The position numbers and the translations under genes were made by a program. From Bacteroidales bacterium UBA1181 (GTDB lineage Bacteria > Bacteroidota > Bacteroidia > Bacteroidales > Paludibacteraceae): a stretch of 64,000 nt of DNA. Below the pieces are notes generated by a model, which was not told the origin of the DNA, made no database searches, and was given only the letters and a program-made list of their open reading frames with translations. This document shows positions 8,270 to 17,721 of this stretch, piece after piece (the first letter of the stretch is position 1; each line of letters starts with the position of its first letter). The stretch lies in NCBI GenBank assembly GCA_002310215.1, contig DBYR01000042.1, positions 200,460 to 264,459 on the forward strand. The letters are read 5' to 3'.

Positions 8270-9421
8270 ATGTCTGATTTTTTCATAAAGATGTCTGACG
8301 CCGCTTTTTGGCGGTTCATGATGGGGTCAGCGTTGGTCATTTCAATTGTGGCCGCAGGTGTATTGATTCCGCAAATTCTCCTAATCGCATTTAGGAAAAA
8401 GTTGTTTGACGAGCCTGATGAGCGGAAAATTCATCACAGTACGGTGCCGAGATTGGGTGGTATGGCTTTTGAGCCAGTCATCCTGTTTACGGTCTTTATC
8501 CTTCTGGTCTTCGATGTCCACGCATTCAGGGACCAACTGATGGGAGAATTAGGGGAGAATGTGCTGAGCCTTTCCATCTGTGTTTGTTCCCTGATTCTTT
8601 TGTATCTGGTCGGCATAGCGGACGATTTGATTGGCGTGAAATACAGCGCGAAGTTCGTCGTTCAGGTGGCTTGCGGATTGTTGTTCCTCTTCGGTGGCCT
8701 CTATATCTCCAATTTACATGGATTATTTTTCCTCCATAATTTGCCATGGGGCATATTCTGGCCGCTGACGGTCATTCTGGTCGTCTTCATCATAAATGCG
8801 ATGAATCTAATCGACGGCATAGATGGTTTGGCGTCAGGACTTAGTGGTGTGGCGCTCGGTTATTACGGAGGTGTGTTTTTCGAGATAGGGGAGTATGCCT
8901 TCGCTTTGGTCGCCTTCGCCACATTGGGTACAGTGATTCCGTTCTTCTATTACAACGTGTTCGGTAAGGCGGAAAAGCAACAAAAGATATTCATGGGTGA
9001 TACGGGGTCGCTCACCATCGGACTAATCCTGTCTTTCCTGAGTTTCAGGATGGCCAATGTGGAGATTTCCGCCGATCATACGTGCTTGTCTAGGGTACAT
9101 CCTCTCTTCCTCGCGTTCAGTCCATTGTTGGTACCGTGCATGGATGTCGTGAGGGTTTTCATCCACCGTATCAGAATGGGTAACAGTCCGTTCCTGCCGG
9201 ATAAGAGCCACATCCATCATAAGTTGCTTAGTTTGGGGATGTCGCAGCACAAAGCTATGGTTCTGATCCTTTTGTTTTCCGCATTCATCATTTGTATTTC
9301 TCTGATATTCTCCAAAATAATGGACCCTACACTCTTGTTCTTGGGGTGCATCGCACTTTATACGGTGCTGAATATCTGGTTGTCAAAAATGATCGCCAAG
9401 AAAAATTCCGCAAACAATTAA
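8270..9421 (+). CDS. WecA/MraY-type undecaprenyl-phosphate sugar-1-phosphate transferase (locus 1)
   Basis: Integral membrane enzyme (about ten helices) of the polyprenyl-phosphate HexNAc-1-P transferase family, which starts repeat-unit synthesis on undecaprenyl phosphate. Motifs: DEPDERKIHH, GIADDLIGVKYSAK (catalytic Asp pair), NAMNLIDGIDGLASG, GDTGSL and the cytosolic SHIHHKL loop. I prefer the ATG at 8270 because it aligns with the start of the paralogue at 22784; an in-frame ATG at 8246 sits inside a small hairpin (8235-8249). The transferred sugar (GlcNAc or another HexNAc) is not determined. Very similar to the 22784 gene along its whole length. Confidence 0.92.
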   Translation: MSDFFIKMSDAAFWRFMMGSALVISIVAAGVLIPQILLIAFRKKLFDEPDERKIHHSTVPRLGGMAFEPVILFTVFILLVFDVHAFRDQLMGELGENVLSLSICVCSLILLYLVGIADDLIGVKYSAKFVVQVACGLLFLFGGLYISNLHGLFFLHNLPWGIFWPLTVILVVFIINAMNLIDGIDGLASGLSGVALGYYGGVFFEIGEYAFALVAFATLGTVIPFFYYNVFGKAEKQQKIFMGDTGSLTIGLILSFLSFRMANVEISADHTCLSRVHPLFLAFSPLLVPCMDVVRVFIHRIRMGNSPFLPDKSHIHHKLLSLGMSQHKAMVLILLFSAFIICISLIFSKIMDPTLLFLGCIALYTVLNIWLSKMIAKKNSANN

Positions 9422-9432
9422 AGAAAAAAATA

Positions 9433-10257
9433 ATGAAAGCCAATTTATTCTTTACGACAATCCTCGCAGGTGTGTTGTTGTGTTCTTGCTCCTCATACGA
9501 GAAAATCCCGTATTTCCAGGATGCGGATCGTGTCAAAGGCATTAACATCTCCGCGGTGCAAGAAATCACACTTCGTCCGAAGGATAAAATTTCCATTGTG
9601 GTGAACTGTAAAGACCCGCAGTTGTCCGCCTTGTTTAACCTACCATACGTTACGCAGCGTGTGGTTGCCACGGGAGCTCGGAACACACTTTTCGGTGAGG
9701 AGACGGGTGCCGTTTCGGGATACACGGTCGACAGTGAGGGAAACATCGATTTCCCTACCATCGGTAAACTTAACGTGGCGGGATTGACACGTAGTGAACT
9801 CGCTACCTTGATCAAGGACGAAATCGAGGCCAGAAATCAGGCGAAGGATCCTGTTATTACGGTTGACTTCCTGAACCTAAGCTTCACAATCATGGGTGAG
9901 GTGGCTAATCCTGGCATATATCGTATCTACAAAGATAACATGACGCTGCTGGAGGCTATCAGTAGCGCGGGAGACCTTACCATACAAGGCAAGAGGGAAA
10001 ACGTGCTTGTCATGAGGATGGAGGAAGGCAAACAAAAGACATACCGCGTGAACTTGACATCCCTGCAAAATGTGGTGCAGTCTCCGATTTTCTATCTGCA
10101 GCAAGATGATATCGTGTATGTCGAACCAAACAAGATGAAGGCAAAACAATCTACTGTCAACGGAAATGAAGTGAGATCGACCTCATTCTGGATTTCTTTG
10201 TCATCACTTGCGGCAACAGTAGTCGCTATCGTTTTAAATAACAATAATAAAGATTAA
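9433..10257 (+). CDS. Wza-like polysaccharide export lipoprotein (locus 1)
   Basis: 274 residues from the ATG at 9433, 11 bp after the WecA-like gene. A lipoprotein signal peptide precedes Cys19 (LLCSC). The polysaccharide-export domain (about residues 45-150, with VSGYTVDSEGNIDFPTIGK) is followed by an SLBB-type domain and a C-terminal hydrophobic helix (FWISLSSLAATVVAIVL). It should form the outer-membrane export channel working with the Wzc next to it. Nearly the same protein is encoded at 23946. Confidence 0.93.
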   Translation: MKANLFFTTILAGVLLCSCSSYEKIPYFQDADRVKGINISAVQEITLRPKDKISIVVNCKDPQLSALFNLPYVTQRVVATGARNTLFGEETGAVSGYTVDSEGNIDFPTIGKLNVAGLTRSELATLIKDEIEARNQAKDPVITVDFLNLSFTIMGEVANPGIYRIYKDNMTLLEAISSAGDLTIQGKRENVLVMRMEEGKQKTYRVNLTSLQNVVQSPIFYLQQDDIVYVEPNKMKAKQSTVNGNEVRSTSFWISLSSLAATVVAIVLNNNNKD

Positions 10258-10292
10258 AGCGAAATAATAATAACAGTCTAATATAAATTTTT

Positions 10293-12692
10293 ATGGAAGA
10301 AAACAAGAAAAACGGCGGCGGACAGTCGGAGGATTTCATTGATTTGGGGGAATTGATCCTGTTGTGCGTCCGGAAGTGGCACTGGTTCGCTGCTTCCTTT
10401 GCCATAGTATTGGCATTGGCCATTCTTTACATCTTGAAGACACCTGAATCTTACACCCGTACGGCGGAGGTACAGATTAAGTCGGAAGCGAAGAATGGTC
10501 CAGGTATGAATATCCAGAACGCATTCAACGACATGGGTGGAATGTTCGCCATGAACACCAATGTCAACAATGAATTGCGCGCCCTGCTCTCATCTGACGT
10601 TATGTTTGAGGTGGTGAAAAGATTGAATCTGGATGTGAACTACACGATTGACGGCAGTTTCCATAACATCGTTTTATATGGCTCAAATTTGCCTATATCG
10701 GTGTCGTTCATCGATCTGACGGACTATGACAATGTCTTCTGTGACGTGTTTCTGGGCGATTCAGCCGCATCGAAAGATTATGTGAAGATCGATAATATCG
10801 CATATACATCAAATGGTGAGGTCAAGCAAGTGCACGAACCTACGATGGCTTCCATAGGAGACACGATCAATACGGCCATCGGACGCCTAGTCGTTCAACG
10901 CAACGAGCGATATACCGGTAACGAAATCAAGTACCTTCACGTCACTCGAACGAATATGTTCTCTTCTCAAGAGAACTGGTCGGGTGCTCTCAACGTGACA
11001 CAAGACGACGAGAAAGCGGATGTCATCACGTTGGAGGTGAAGGATGTTTCCATCCAACGTGCCGACGATATCTTGGACATGCTCATCAAGGTCTACAATG
11101 AGAATTGGATCAAGGACAAGAACCGAATCGCTGACGGAACCTCCATGTTCATCAACGAACGTCTGAATATCATTGAGAATGAGCTTTCTTCCGTGGACAA
11201 TGACATATCCTCCTACAAAAGTAAGAACCTCTTGCCTGACGTAAAGGCTGTGGCGGAAATGTACATGCAGGAAAATGCGAATATATCTAACCAATTGCGT
11301 GACCTGAATGCCCAGTTGTACATGACCAACTACATCCGCGACTATCTTTCAGTTCAGAAGAACCAGACAAAGGTGTTGCCGGTGAGCTCCGGTCTGCAAA
11401 ACGCCAACATCGAGGCTCAGATCTCCGAATACAACGATAAACTGCTACAGCGAAACCGCTTGGAGTCGAATAGTAGTTCCGAGAATGACCTCGTTAGACA
11501 GATGGATATCGATTTGGGTTCCATGCGTAGTGCTATCTTGGTCTCCATCGACAACCAAATCGCGGCGATCGACAATCAGATCCGCAACTTGAAACATAGC
11601 GAAAGACAAGCATTGTCCCGCATTTCATCCAACCCGAAACAAGCGGAAATGTTGCTGTCAGCCGAGCGTCAACAACAGGTCAAGGAGGCGCTCTATTTGT
11701 TCCTTTTGCAGAAACGTGAGGAAAACGAGTTGTCTCAATCATTCACCGCATACAATACCCGTGTGATTAAACGTCCGGGCGGAAGTATGTTCCCTGACGC
11801 TCCAAAGAAACGTAATATCTTATTGGTGGCTTTCGCTATTGGTTTGATCGTCCCTCTCTCCCTCATTTATATCAAAGAGACGTTGAATACCACCCTTCGC
11901 GGAAAGAAGGACTTGGAACAGGTACCTGTGCCATTGTTGGGAGAAATACCATTGTCAAAACAACCAAAGAAGTGGTGGCAGTTCTGGAGAAAGGAACAGA
12001 AGGTGCAAGACGCCGTGGTCGAACATGGCAACAGAAACGCGATCAACGAGGCATTCCGTATCCTTCGTACCAACTTGGAGTTCATGGTGAAGAAGGACAG
12101 CAATGTGCTGCTCATCACCTCCTACAATGCGGGTAGCGGTAAGAGTTTCCTCTGCGTAAACACAGCATTGAGTTTGGCTATTAAAGATAAAAAAGTGCTT
12201 GTAATCGATGGAGATATGCGTCATGCCTCCCTCTCGAAATGGGCGAATAGTCCAAACATCGGTTTGAGCACCTACCTTAGCGGAAAGGTGAACACAATCG
12301 AGGAGGTTATGGTGAAGAATGTGGATGGCAACGTTGGCTTGGACATGATTCCTGTCGGCGCCATTCCGCCGAACCCTTCAGAGTTGATCGGCAATGGCTT
12401 GTTGGGCGAATCGATCGAGAGATTGAAGAAGCAATATGACTACGTCTTCATCGATTGTCCTCCAATTGATGTCGTGGCGGATGCGCAAATCGTTGAGAAT
12501 TATGCGGATAGAACATTGTTCGTCGTACGTACAGGTTTGTTGGAGCGCTCTTTGCTCGAAGACTTGACCGCTCTGTACCACGAAAACAGATTCAAGAACA
12601 TGACATTGATTCTGAATGGTACACCTATGGAAAAGGGCAAGTACAGCTACCGCAACGGATATTATAACAGCGATTATTATTCATATAGTTGA
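10293..12692 (+). CDS. Wzc-like tyrosine autokinase / chain-length regulator (locus 1)
   Basis: 799 residues. Wzz domain with first membrane helix near residues 29-48, a long periplasmic coiled-coil region, second helix near 507-527, and a C-terminal BY-kinase domain with Walker A Lys617 (GSGKS), Walker A' VLVIDGDMRH and Walker B VFIDCPP. The C-terminal tail has seven tyrosines (YSYRNGYY...YYSYS), the expected autophosphorylation cluster. It controls polymer length and export together with Wza. Confidence 0.95.
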   Translation: MEENKKNGGGQSEDFIDLGELILLCVRKWHWFAASFAIVLALAILYILKTPESYTRTAEVQIKSEAKNGPGMNIQNAFNDMGGMFAMNTNVNNELRALLSSDVMFEVVKRLNLDVNYTIDGSFHNIVLYGSNLPISVSFIDLTDYDNVFCDVFLGDSAASKDYVKIDNIAYTSNGEVKQVHEPTMASIGDTINTAIGRLVVQRNERYTGNEIKYLHVTRTNMFSSQENWSGALNVTQDDEKADVITLEVKDVSIQRADDILDMLIKVYNENWIKDKNRIADGTSMFINERLNIIENELSSVDNDISSYKSKNLLPDVKAVAEMYMQENANISNQLRDLNAQLYMTNYIRDYLSVQKNQTKVLPVSSGLQNANIEAQISEYNDKLLQRNRLESNSSSENDLVRQMDIDLGSMRSAILVSIDNQIAAIDNQIRNLKHSERQALSRISSNPKQAEMLLSAERQQQVKEALYLFLLQKREENELSQSFTAYNTRVIKRPGGSMFPDAPKKRNILLVAFAIGLIVPLSLIYIKETLNTTLRGKKDLEQVPVPLLGEIPLSKQPKKWWQFWRKEQKVQDAVVEHGNRNAINEAFRILRTNLEFMVKKDSNVLLITSYNAGSGKSFLCVNTALSLAIKDKKVLVIDGDMRHASLSKWANSPNIGLSTYLSGKVNTIEEVMVKNVDGNVGLDMIPVGAIPPNPSELIGNGLLGESIERLKKQYDYVFIDCPPIDVVADAQIVENYADRTLFVVRTGLLERSLLEDLTALYHENRFKNMTLILNGTPMEKGKYSYRNGYYNSDYYSYS

Positions 12693-12748
12693 TAAAGTAG
12701 AGGAAATGAATCGAAATCCACTACCTTGTGGATATAAAATTTGTCAAA

Positions 12749-13453
12749 ATGTCTTTTCTCGGATTATTTAACAATATGACATTGGCCGAATCCCGCGTTT
12801 GCGAGGGTATGGTCGATAATCATTCGCATTTGATTCCTGGCGTGGACGATGGAATCCAGAAATTGGAAGATTCCCTTGCCGTGCTTGACATGTATGAAAA
12901 ATTGGGTATGAAGGAGGTGTACTGCACGCCACATATCATGGAGGATTTTCCGAATGCCACGGAAAAGCTGAAGGATTGTTTCGCGCAGTTATGTGATGCG
13001 TATAAAGGCGGAATCAAACTTCATTTGGCGGCGGAGTACATGATAGATAACTTGTTGCTCCACCGGCTATCGGAGAAAGATTTATTGCCTCATGGCGTGA
13101 ATGGCGACCATCTCCTGATAGAAACATCCTACTTCTCGTCTCCAGGTTACTTTGACGAGGTAGTGCAAAAGGTTCGCTCATTGGGTCTGTGGCCTATGTT
13201 AGCCCATCCGGAACGCTACAACTACATGGAGAAGGATAGATATGAAGAACTTAAATCCCAAGGCGTTAAATTTCAGTTGAATTTGCCCGCTTTGTTAGGA
13301 CGCTACGGCGACGACGCAAAGAAGAAGGCGAGCATGCTATTGAAGAAACGCATGTACGATTTCATCGGTACGGATGTCCATCGCTTTGAGCCAGACTTCG
13401 GACAGCGGAAAATAAAGAAAAGCGACGTTTCCCAATTGTTGTTAATGAAGTAG
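12749..13453 (+). CDS. PHP-type protein-tyrosine phosphatase (YwqE/CpsB-like)
   Basis: 234 residues from the ATG at 12749; an in-frame GTG at 12728 is possible but less likely. PHP-domain metal ligands are visible: H25/H27 in DNHSHLIPGVDDG, TPH, HPER and the C-terminal GTDVH. This family dephosphorylates Wzc-type kinases, the metal-dependent counterpart of Wzb. It is the only such phosphatase in the window although three Wzc kinases are present. Confidence 0.9.
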   Translation: MSFLGLFNNMTLAESRVCEGMVDNHSHLIPGVDDGIQKLEDSLAVLDMYEKLGMKEVYCTPHIMEDFPNATEKLKDCFAQLCDAYKGGIKLHLAAEYMIDNLLLHRLSEKDLLPHGVNGDHLLIETSYFSSPGYFDEVVQKVRSLGLWPMLAHPERYNYMEKDRYEELKSQGVKFQLNLPALLGRYGDDAKKKASMLLKKRMYDFIGTDVHRFEPDFGQRKIKKSDVSQLLLMK

Positions 13454-13491
13454 CACGGGACGTCTCTTCTTACTTATTATGTAGATTATTT

Positions 13492-14601
13492 ATGGATAAC
13501 AGTTTGATTACGGTCACCTCTCCTCTTCTTCCCGACTTGGAAGCGTTTCAGGGAATGTTGAAGGAAATATGGGAGTCTAAATACATTACCAACAATGGTG
13601 CCTTTCATAAACAGTTGGAGAAGGAATTGGCGGCGTATTTGAAAGTGCCGTTCGTCAGCCTCTTCACGAATGGTACACTGCCGCTTATTACTGCTTTGCA
13701 GGCACTACGCGTAACGGGCGAGGTGATAACTACGCCCTATAGTTTCGTGGCGACCACACATGCGTTGTGGTGGAATGGCATAAAACCGGTCTTTGTGGAC
13801 GTCGACCTGAAAACGGGCAACATAGACCCGGATAAGATAGAAGCCGCCATCACACCGAAGACCACCGCCATTATGCCGGTCCATGTCTATGGGAAACCGT
13901 GCGAAACGAAGAAAATTCAAGCGATAGCAGACCGTTACGGATTGAAAGTCATCTATGATGCGGCTCATGCGTTTGGCGTTGAGGTGGACGGAGAAAGCGT
14001 ATTGAACGCAGGGGATATGTCCACATTGTCGTTCCATGCCACAAAAGTATACAACACGATTGAAGGCGGGGCGATGGTGATGCACGATGAAAAGACGAAG
14101 CAACGCATCGACTATCTGAAGAACTTTGGTTTCGCAGGCGAGACAACTGTCGTCGGTCCTGGCATCAATTCGAAGATGGATGAGTTGCGAGCCGCATACG
14201 GTATTTTGAACCTCCGTCAAGTAGACGATGCGATCGCCGCCCGGAAACGTGTCGCAGTAGAATACCGTAAAGTGTTGCGGAATGTAAAAGGCATCACATT
14301 CTTTGATGATATGCCTGGCGTTAAGCATAACTACTCCTATTTTCCAATCTTCGTCGACGAGCAAAAGTACGGTATGTCCAGAGACGAGCTTTACATGAAA
14401 ATGAGGGAAGCGAAGGTCTATGGAAGACGCTATTTCTATCCGCTGATTTCGGAATTCTCCACATACAGAGGATTAGAATCGGCTGATCCCAAGAACCTAC
14501 CGAACGCACACAAGATGGCGGATTCTGTTATCTGTCTTCCTATGCATCACGCATTACAGACAGAAGACATTGAACGTATATTAGAGCAAATCGTTAAATA
14601 A
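13492..14601 (+). CDS. DegT/DnrJ/EryC1/StrS aminotransferase
   Basis: 369-residue PLP enzyme that aminates a nucleotide-linked keto-sugar. The PLP lysine is K185 in SFHATKVYNTIEGGA; DAAHAFG and the N-terminal FTNGTLPL phosphate-binding loop also fit. No sugar dehydratase that would make its keto-sugar substrate is present in the window. It is followed 12 bp later by an ATP-grasp protein, which suggests the new amine may be acylated. Confidence 0.92.
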   Translation: MDNSLITVTSPLLPDLEAFQGMLKEIWESKYITNNGAFHKQLEKELAAYLKVPFVSLFTNGTLPLITALQALRVTGEVITTPYSFVATTHALWWNGIKPVFVDVDLKTGNIDPDKIEAAITPKTTAIMPVHVYGKPCETKKIQAIADRYGLKVIYDAAHAFGVEVDGESVLNAGDMSTLSFHATKVYNTIEGGAMVMHDEKTKQRIDYLKNFGFAGETTVVGPGINSKMDELRAAYGILNLRQVDDAIAARKRVAVEYRKVLRNVKGITFFDDMPGVKHNYSYFPIFVDEQKYGMSRDELYMKMREAKVYGRRYFYPLISEFSTYRGLESADPKNLPNAHKMADSVICLPMHHALQTEDIERILEQIVK

Positions 14602-14613
14602 CAAGAATTTATT

Positions 14614-15822
14614 ATGTCACAAAAAAAACTTATGCTTCTTGGCGGTATTCATTACCTCATACCCGTAATTGAAGCTGCCCATAAGCAAGGTTATTATGTT
14701 ATAACGGTAGATTATATACCGGATAATCAAGCGCATAAATATTCTGATGAGTATGTAAATGTGAGTATTATCGACAAGGAGGCTGTACTCAATGTCGCAC
14801 GAGAGAAACAGATAGATGGAATCTTATCCCATGCAGTAGATCCTGGTGTGGTGACAGCTTCTTATGTGCAGGAGAAAATGGGTCTCCCGGCTTTCGGGCC
14901 ATACGAATCCGTGGAAATCCTTCAGAACAAGGATAAATTCAGGGCATTCCTTCGCGACAATGGCTTTAATGTTCCATGGGCTTTCAGTTTCACATCTGTC
15001 AGTGATGCTTTCCAAAGCAAAGACAAGTTTAAATATCCCATGATTGTTAAACCAACGGATTCCGCAGGGAGCAAAGGTTGTACCCGCGTCGACGATGAAG
15101 AGCATTTATTGCCTGCGCTTCAAAGAGCGATGGATCATTCACATGTGGGTCATATCATCGTCGAGGAGTTTATTGAACAATCTGGATGTTCATCCGACTC
15201 TGATTGCTTCTCGGAAAAAGGAGAGCTTAAGTTTGTCTCCTTCTCATCTCAGCGCTTTGATAGCAATGCGGCTAATCCTTATGTGCCATGTACTTATAGC
15301 TGGGGGTCGACTTATACCAAAGAACAAGAAAAAGAACTCACCGCGGATCTTCAACGTTTGCTTACGCTTCTCCACATGAACACTTCCGTCTATAACATTG
15401 AAACCCGTGTGGGGAAAAATGGCAAACCATATATCATGGAGGTGTCTCCAAGAGGTGGAGGGAACCGCATCTGTGAGATTCTCCGTTTAGCAACGGGGGT
15501 CGATTTGATTACAACTGTGGTACGTGCCGCTGTTGGAGATCCGATAGAGGAGGTTAAGCAAAAACCGTATGTCGGGTTGTGGGCAAACGTTATTCTCCAC
15601 TCAGAAAAAGAGGGGAAATTTGTCCGCTTAGATATTGACGAAGAGATTCGAAAAAAATATGTCTACGAAGAGGACCTTTGGGTGAAACCTGGTGATCATA
15701 TCGATTCTTTCAACGGAGCGAATAACACCATAGGGTTCGTCTTCTTTAAGTTTGACACTGAAGAAAACAGGGAAAAATATCTTGTTCGACAGAATGAGTG
15801 GCTTCATGTCGTCGTCGAGTGA
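14614..15822 (+). CDS. ATP-grasp ligase
   Basis: 402 residues with an N-terminal Rossmann-like preATP-grasp domain (KKLMLLGGIHYLIPVIEAA) and an ATP-grasp fold: YPMIVKPTDSAGSKGC (ATP-binding Lys/loop), IIVEEFI, and IMEVSPRGGGNRI (metal-binding region). Such enzymes form carboxylate-amine or carboxylate-thiol bonds through acyl phosphate. Beside a DegT aminotransferase, coupling an amino acid or other acid to an amino sugar is plausible, but the substrate is inferred. Confidence 0.85.
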   Translation: MSQKKLMLLGGIHYLIPVIEAAHKQGYYVITVDYIPDNQAHKYSDEYVNVSIIDKEAVLNVAREKQIDGILSHAVDPGVVTASYVQEKMGLPAFGPYESVEILQNKDKFRAFLRDNGFNVPWAFSFTSVSDAFQSKDKFKYPMIVKPTDSAGSKGCTRVDDEEHLLPALQRAMDHSHVGHIIVEEFIEQSGCSSDSDCFSEKGELKFVSFSSQRFDSNAANPYVPCTYSWGSTYTKEQEKELTADLQRLLTLLHMNTSVYNIETRVGKNGKPYIMEVSPRGGGNRICEILRLATGVDLITTVVRAAVGDPIEEVKQKPYVGLWANVILHSEKEGKFVRLDIDEEIRKKYVYEEDLWVKPGDHIDSFNGANNTIGFVFFKFDTEENREKYLVRQNEWLHVVVE

Positions 15823-15850
15823 ATAAAATCCCTATAAATCAGATGTTCCA

Positions 15851-16915
15851 ATGGAAAACGGGAAAGACATATACTTCGCGCCTGTGTTGATTCCGACATT
15901 ATGTCGGTCGAAACACTTCATCCGGTTGATGGAGAGTCTGAAACGAAACACATGGGCAAAGTATACGGATGTGTATGTGGGGTTGGACTATCCTCCTGCT
16001 GAGAAATACAGACAAGGATGGCAGGAGATTTGCGATTACGTTGACCACGGCGATTTTTCATGCTTCGCCAAGTTCGTTGTCTTCAAACGTGACGAGAACT
16101 ACGGAAGCGCGAGGAATTCTTCCCATCTGATCGAATATGCGTATGAGCATTATCCTTGTTGGATCCGTACAGACGATGACGTGGAGTTTTCGCCGAATTT
16201 TCTGGAATTCGAGGACAAGTGCCTATGGGAATACAGAAATGACCCTGATGTGATGTTTGTTTCTGGCTACTCATATCCTGTCAAGTGGACAGCGAATGAA
16301 GGAGCCACTTGCTTCAAACAAAATTTCACATTATCCGCTTGGGGATTGGGTTTTTGGGCTTCGAAAAAAAACATCTACTCTTCCTACATCAAGTCGGGAG
16401 AAATGTTGAAGGACGCTGGCACCGTCGTGAAGGAAAAATACTATGAACGGATGATAGACTCATGCTTCCGGGATTATTTCGCATCTGCGCTTTCTTATGG
16501 TAGCCAAACTTCATTGTTCCTGATATGTTCGGATGTCGCATTACGCGCCTATCTCGCATGTCAGGACAAATACTGCATCACGCCTATGATTTCCAAGGTC
16601 AGGAATTATGGATTCGACGGAACTGGGGAATATTGCACGGCGATAGAGACAAATGGCGAACATGCGCTCGATTTCAATTATTCAACGCAAGAGATCGACA
16701 CGTCCGAAACCTTCGATTTCAGGCCGGACGATTCCCTACAATACATGGAGGTGAACAAGCAAGCGCTGAATGCGTTCGATTATCGTTCGGGAGAAGACAT
16801 GAAACCGGCGAGACATAATTTCCAATTAATTAAGCGTTATGGACTAACCCTCGCAAAAGTAATTCATGGGGTGGAGACGTTTCTCGAAAATAAATTACAC
16901 GTATACAAGTCATGA
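15851..16915 (+). CDS. GT-A glycosyltransferase, GnT-I (GT13)-like pattern
   Basis: 354 residues. The N-terminal GT-A fold start (FAPVLIPTLCRSKHFIRLMESL) leads to an acidic metal site WIRTDDDVEFSPNFLEF and, later, TLSAWGLGFWASKK. The acidic motif plus the downstream WGLG resembles the eukaryotic GnT-I pattern (EDDLEVAPDF, then GLGW) more than ordinary GT2 enzymes; this is an eye-read similarity. It overlaps the next gene by 4 bp. Confidence 0.7.
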   Translation: MENGKDIYFAPVLIPTLCRSKHFIRLMESLKRNTWAKYTDVYVGLDYPPAEKYRQGWQEICDYVDHGDFSCFAKFVVFKRDENYGSARNSSHLIEYAYEHYPCWIRTDDDVEFSPNFLEFEDKCLWEYRNDPDVMFVSGYSYPVKWTANEGATCFKQNFTLSAWGLGFWASKKNIYSSYIKSGEMLKDAGTVVKEKYYERMIDSCFRDYFASALSYGSQTSLFLICSDVALRAYLACQDKYCITPMISKVRNYGFDGTGEYCTAIETNGEHALDFNYSTQEIDTSETFDFRPDDSLQYMEVNKQALNAFDYRSGEDMKPARHNFQLIKRYGLTLAKVIHGVETFLENKLHVYKS

Positions 16916-17712
16916 TTCCTAAAGTCATACACTATTGTTGGTTTGGACATAATCCGTTGCCCAATATGGCGGTGCGATGTATCGAGTCGTGGCGGAAATA
17001 TCTCCCTGATTACGAAATCAAGGAGTGGAATGAGGATAATTTCGACGTGAGCATGGTCCCTTACACACAGGAAGCGTATGCGGAGAAAAAATATGCTTTC
17101 GTAAGTGATTATGCGCGTTTTTGGATCATCTATAATTTCGGTGGCCTATATTTCGACACGGACGTTGAAATCATCAAACCCTTGGACGAGGTCGTGGGAA
17201 AGGGCCCTTTTATGGGATGTGAGCAAGATTATATGCCTACCGAAAATGGCACAATCGTCAGGGGAACTGGCGCCGCCGTTAATCCCGGGTTGGGAATCGG
17301 AGCGGAGGCGGGGATGCCGATATACAAGGAAATATTGGACAATTACACCAATTTACACTTCCTTTATGCGGACGGAAGCCAGAATCAGAAAACGGTGGTG
17401 GCATATACAACCGAATTGTTGACTTCGAAGGGGTTGGAAGTAAAGGAAGAAATCCAATGCGTGGGTGATATATACATCTATCCCAAGGAGTATTTCGGTC
17501 CCAAGGATTATATCACCAATGAAGTGGCTGTCACGGAGAATACGCTGACAATACACCATTATAATGCAAGTTGGAGAGATAAGACAATATTAGGCCGCCT
17601 ATGCGGGACGATTAAAAACAACATTTTGCTCCGTTGCCTACCATCCGGATTTGTGAAGAAAGTGCTCCGCTTGAAAGAACGCAAAAGAACGACAGGGTCA
17701 TACTTTAATTGA
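16912..17712 (+). CDS. GT32-family glycosyltransferase
   Basis: 266 residues with the typical capsular GT32/OCH1-like start (IPKVIHYCWFGHNPLP) and the DXD motif in ARFWIIYNFGGLYFDTDVEII. It uses a nucleotide sugar to extend the lipid-linked repeat unit on the cytosolic face. It starts in an ATGA overlap with the preceding gene. Confidence 0.9.
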   Translation: MIPKVIHYCWFGHNPLPNMAVRCIESWRKYLPDYEIKEWNEDNFDVSMVPYTQEAYAEKKYAFVSDYARFWIIYNFGGLYFDTDVEIIKPLDEVVGKGPFMGCEQDYMPTENGTIVRGTGAAVNPGLGIGAEAGMPIYKEILDNYTNLHFLYADGSQNQKTVVAYTTELLTSKGLEVKEEIQCVGDIYIYPKEYFGPKDYITNEVAVTENTLTIHHYNASWRDKTILGRLCGTIKNNILLRCLPSGFVKKVLRLKERKRTTGSYFN

Positions 17713-17721
17713 TAAGCTAAT

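Noticed and set aside
13705..14364. 219-codon antisense frame opposite the DegT gene
   Set aside because: Shadow frame without start context or motif; the sense gene is certain.
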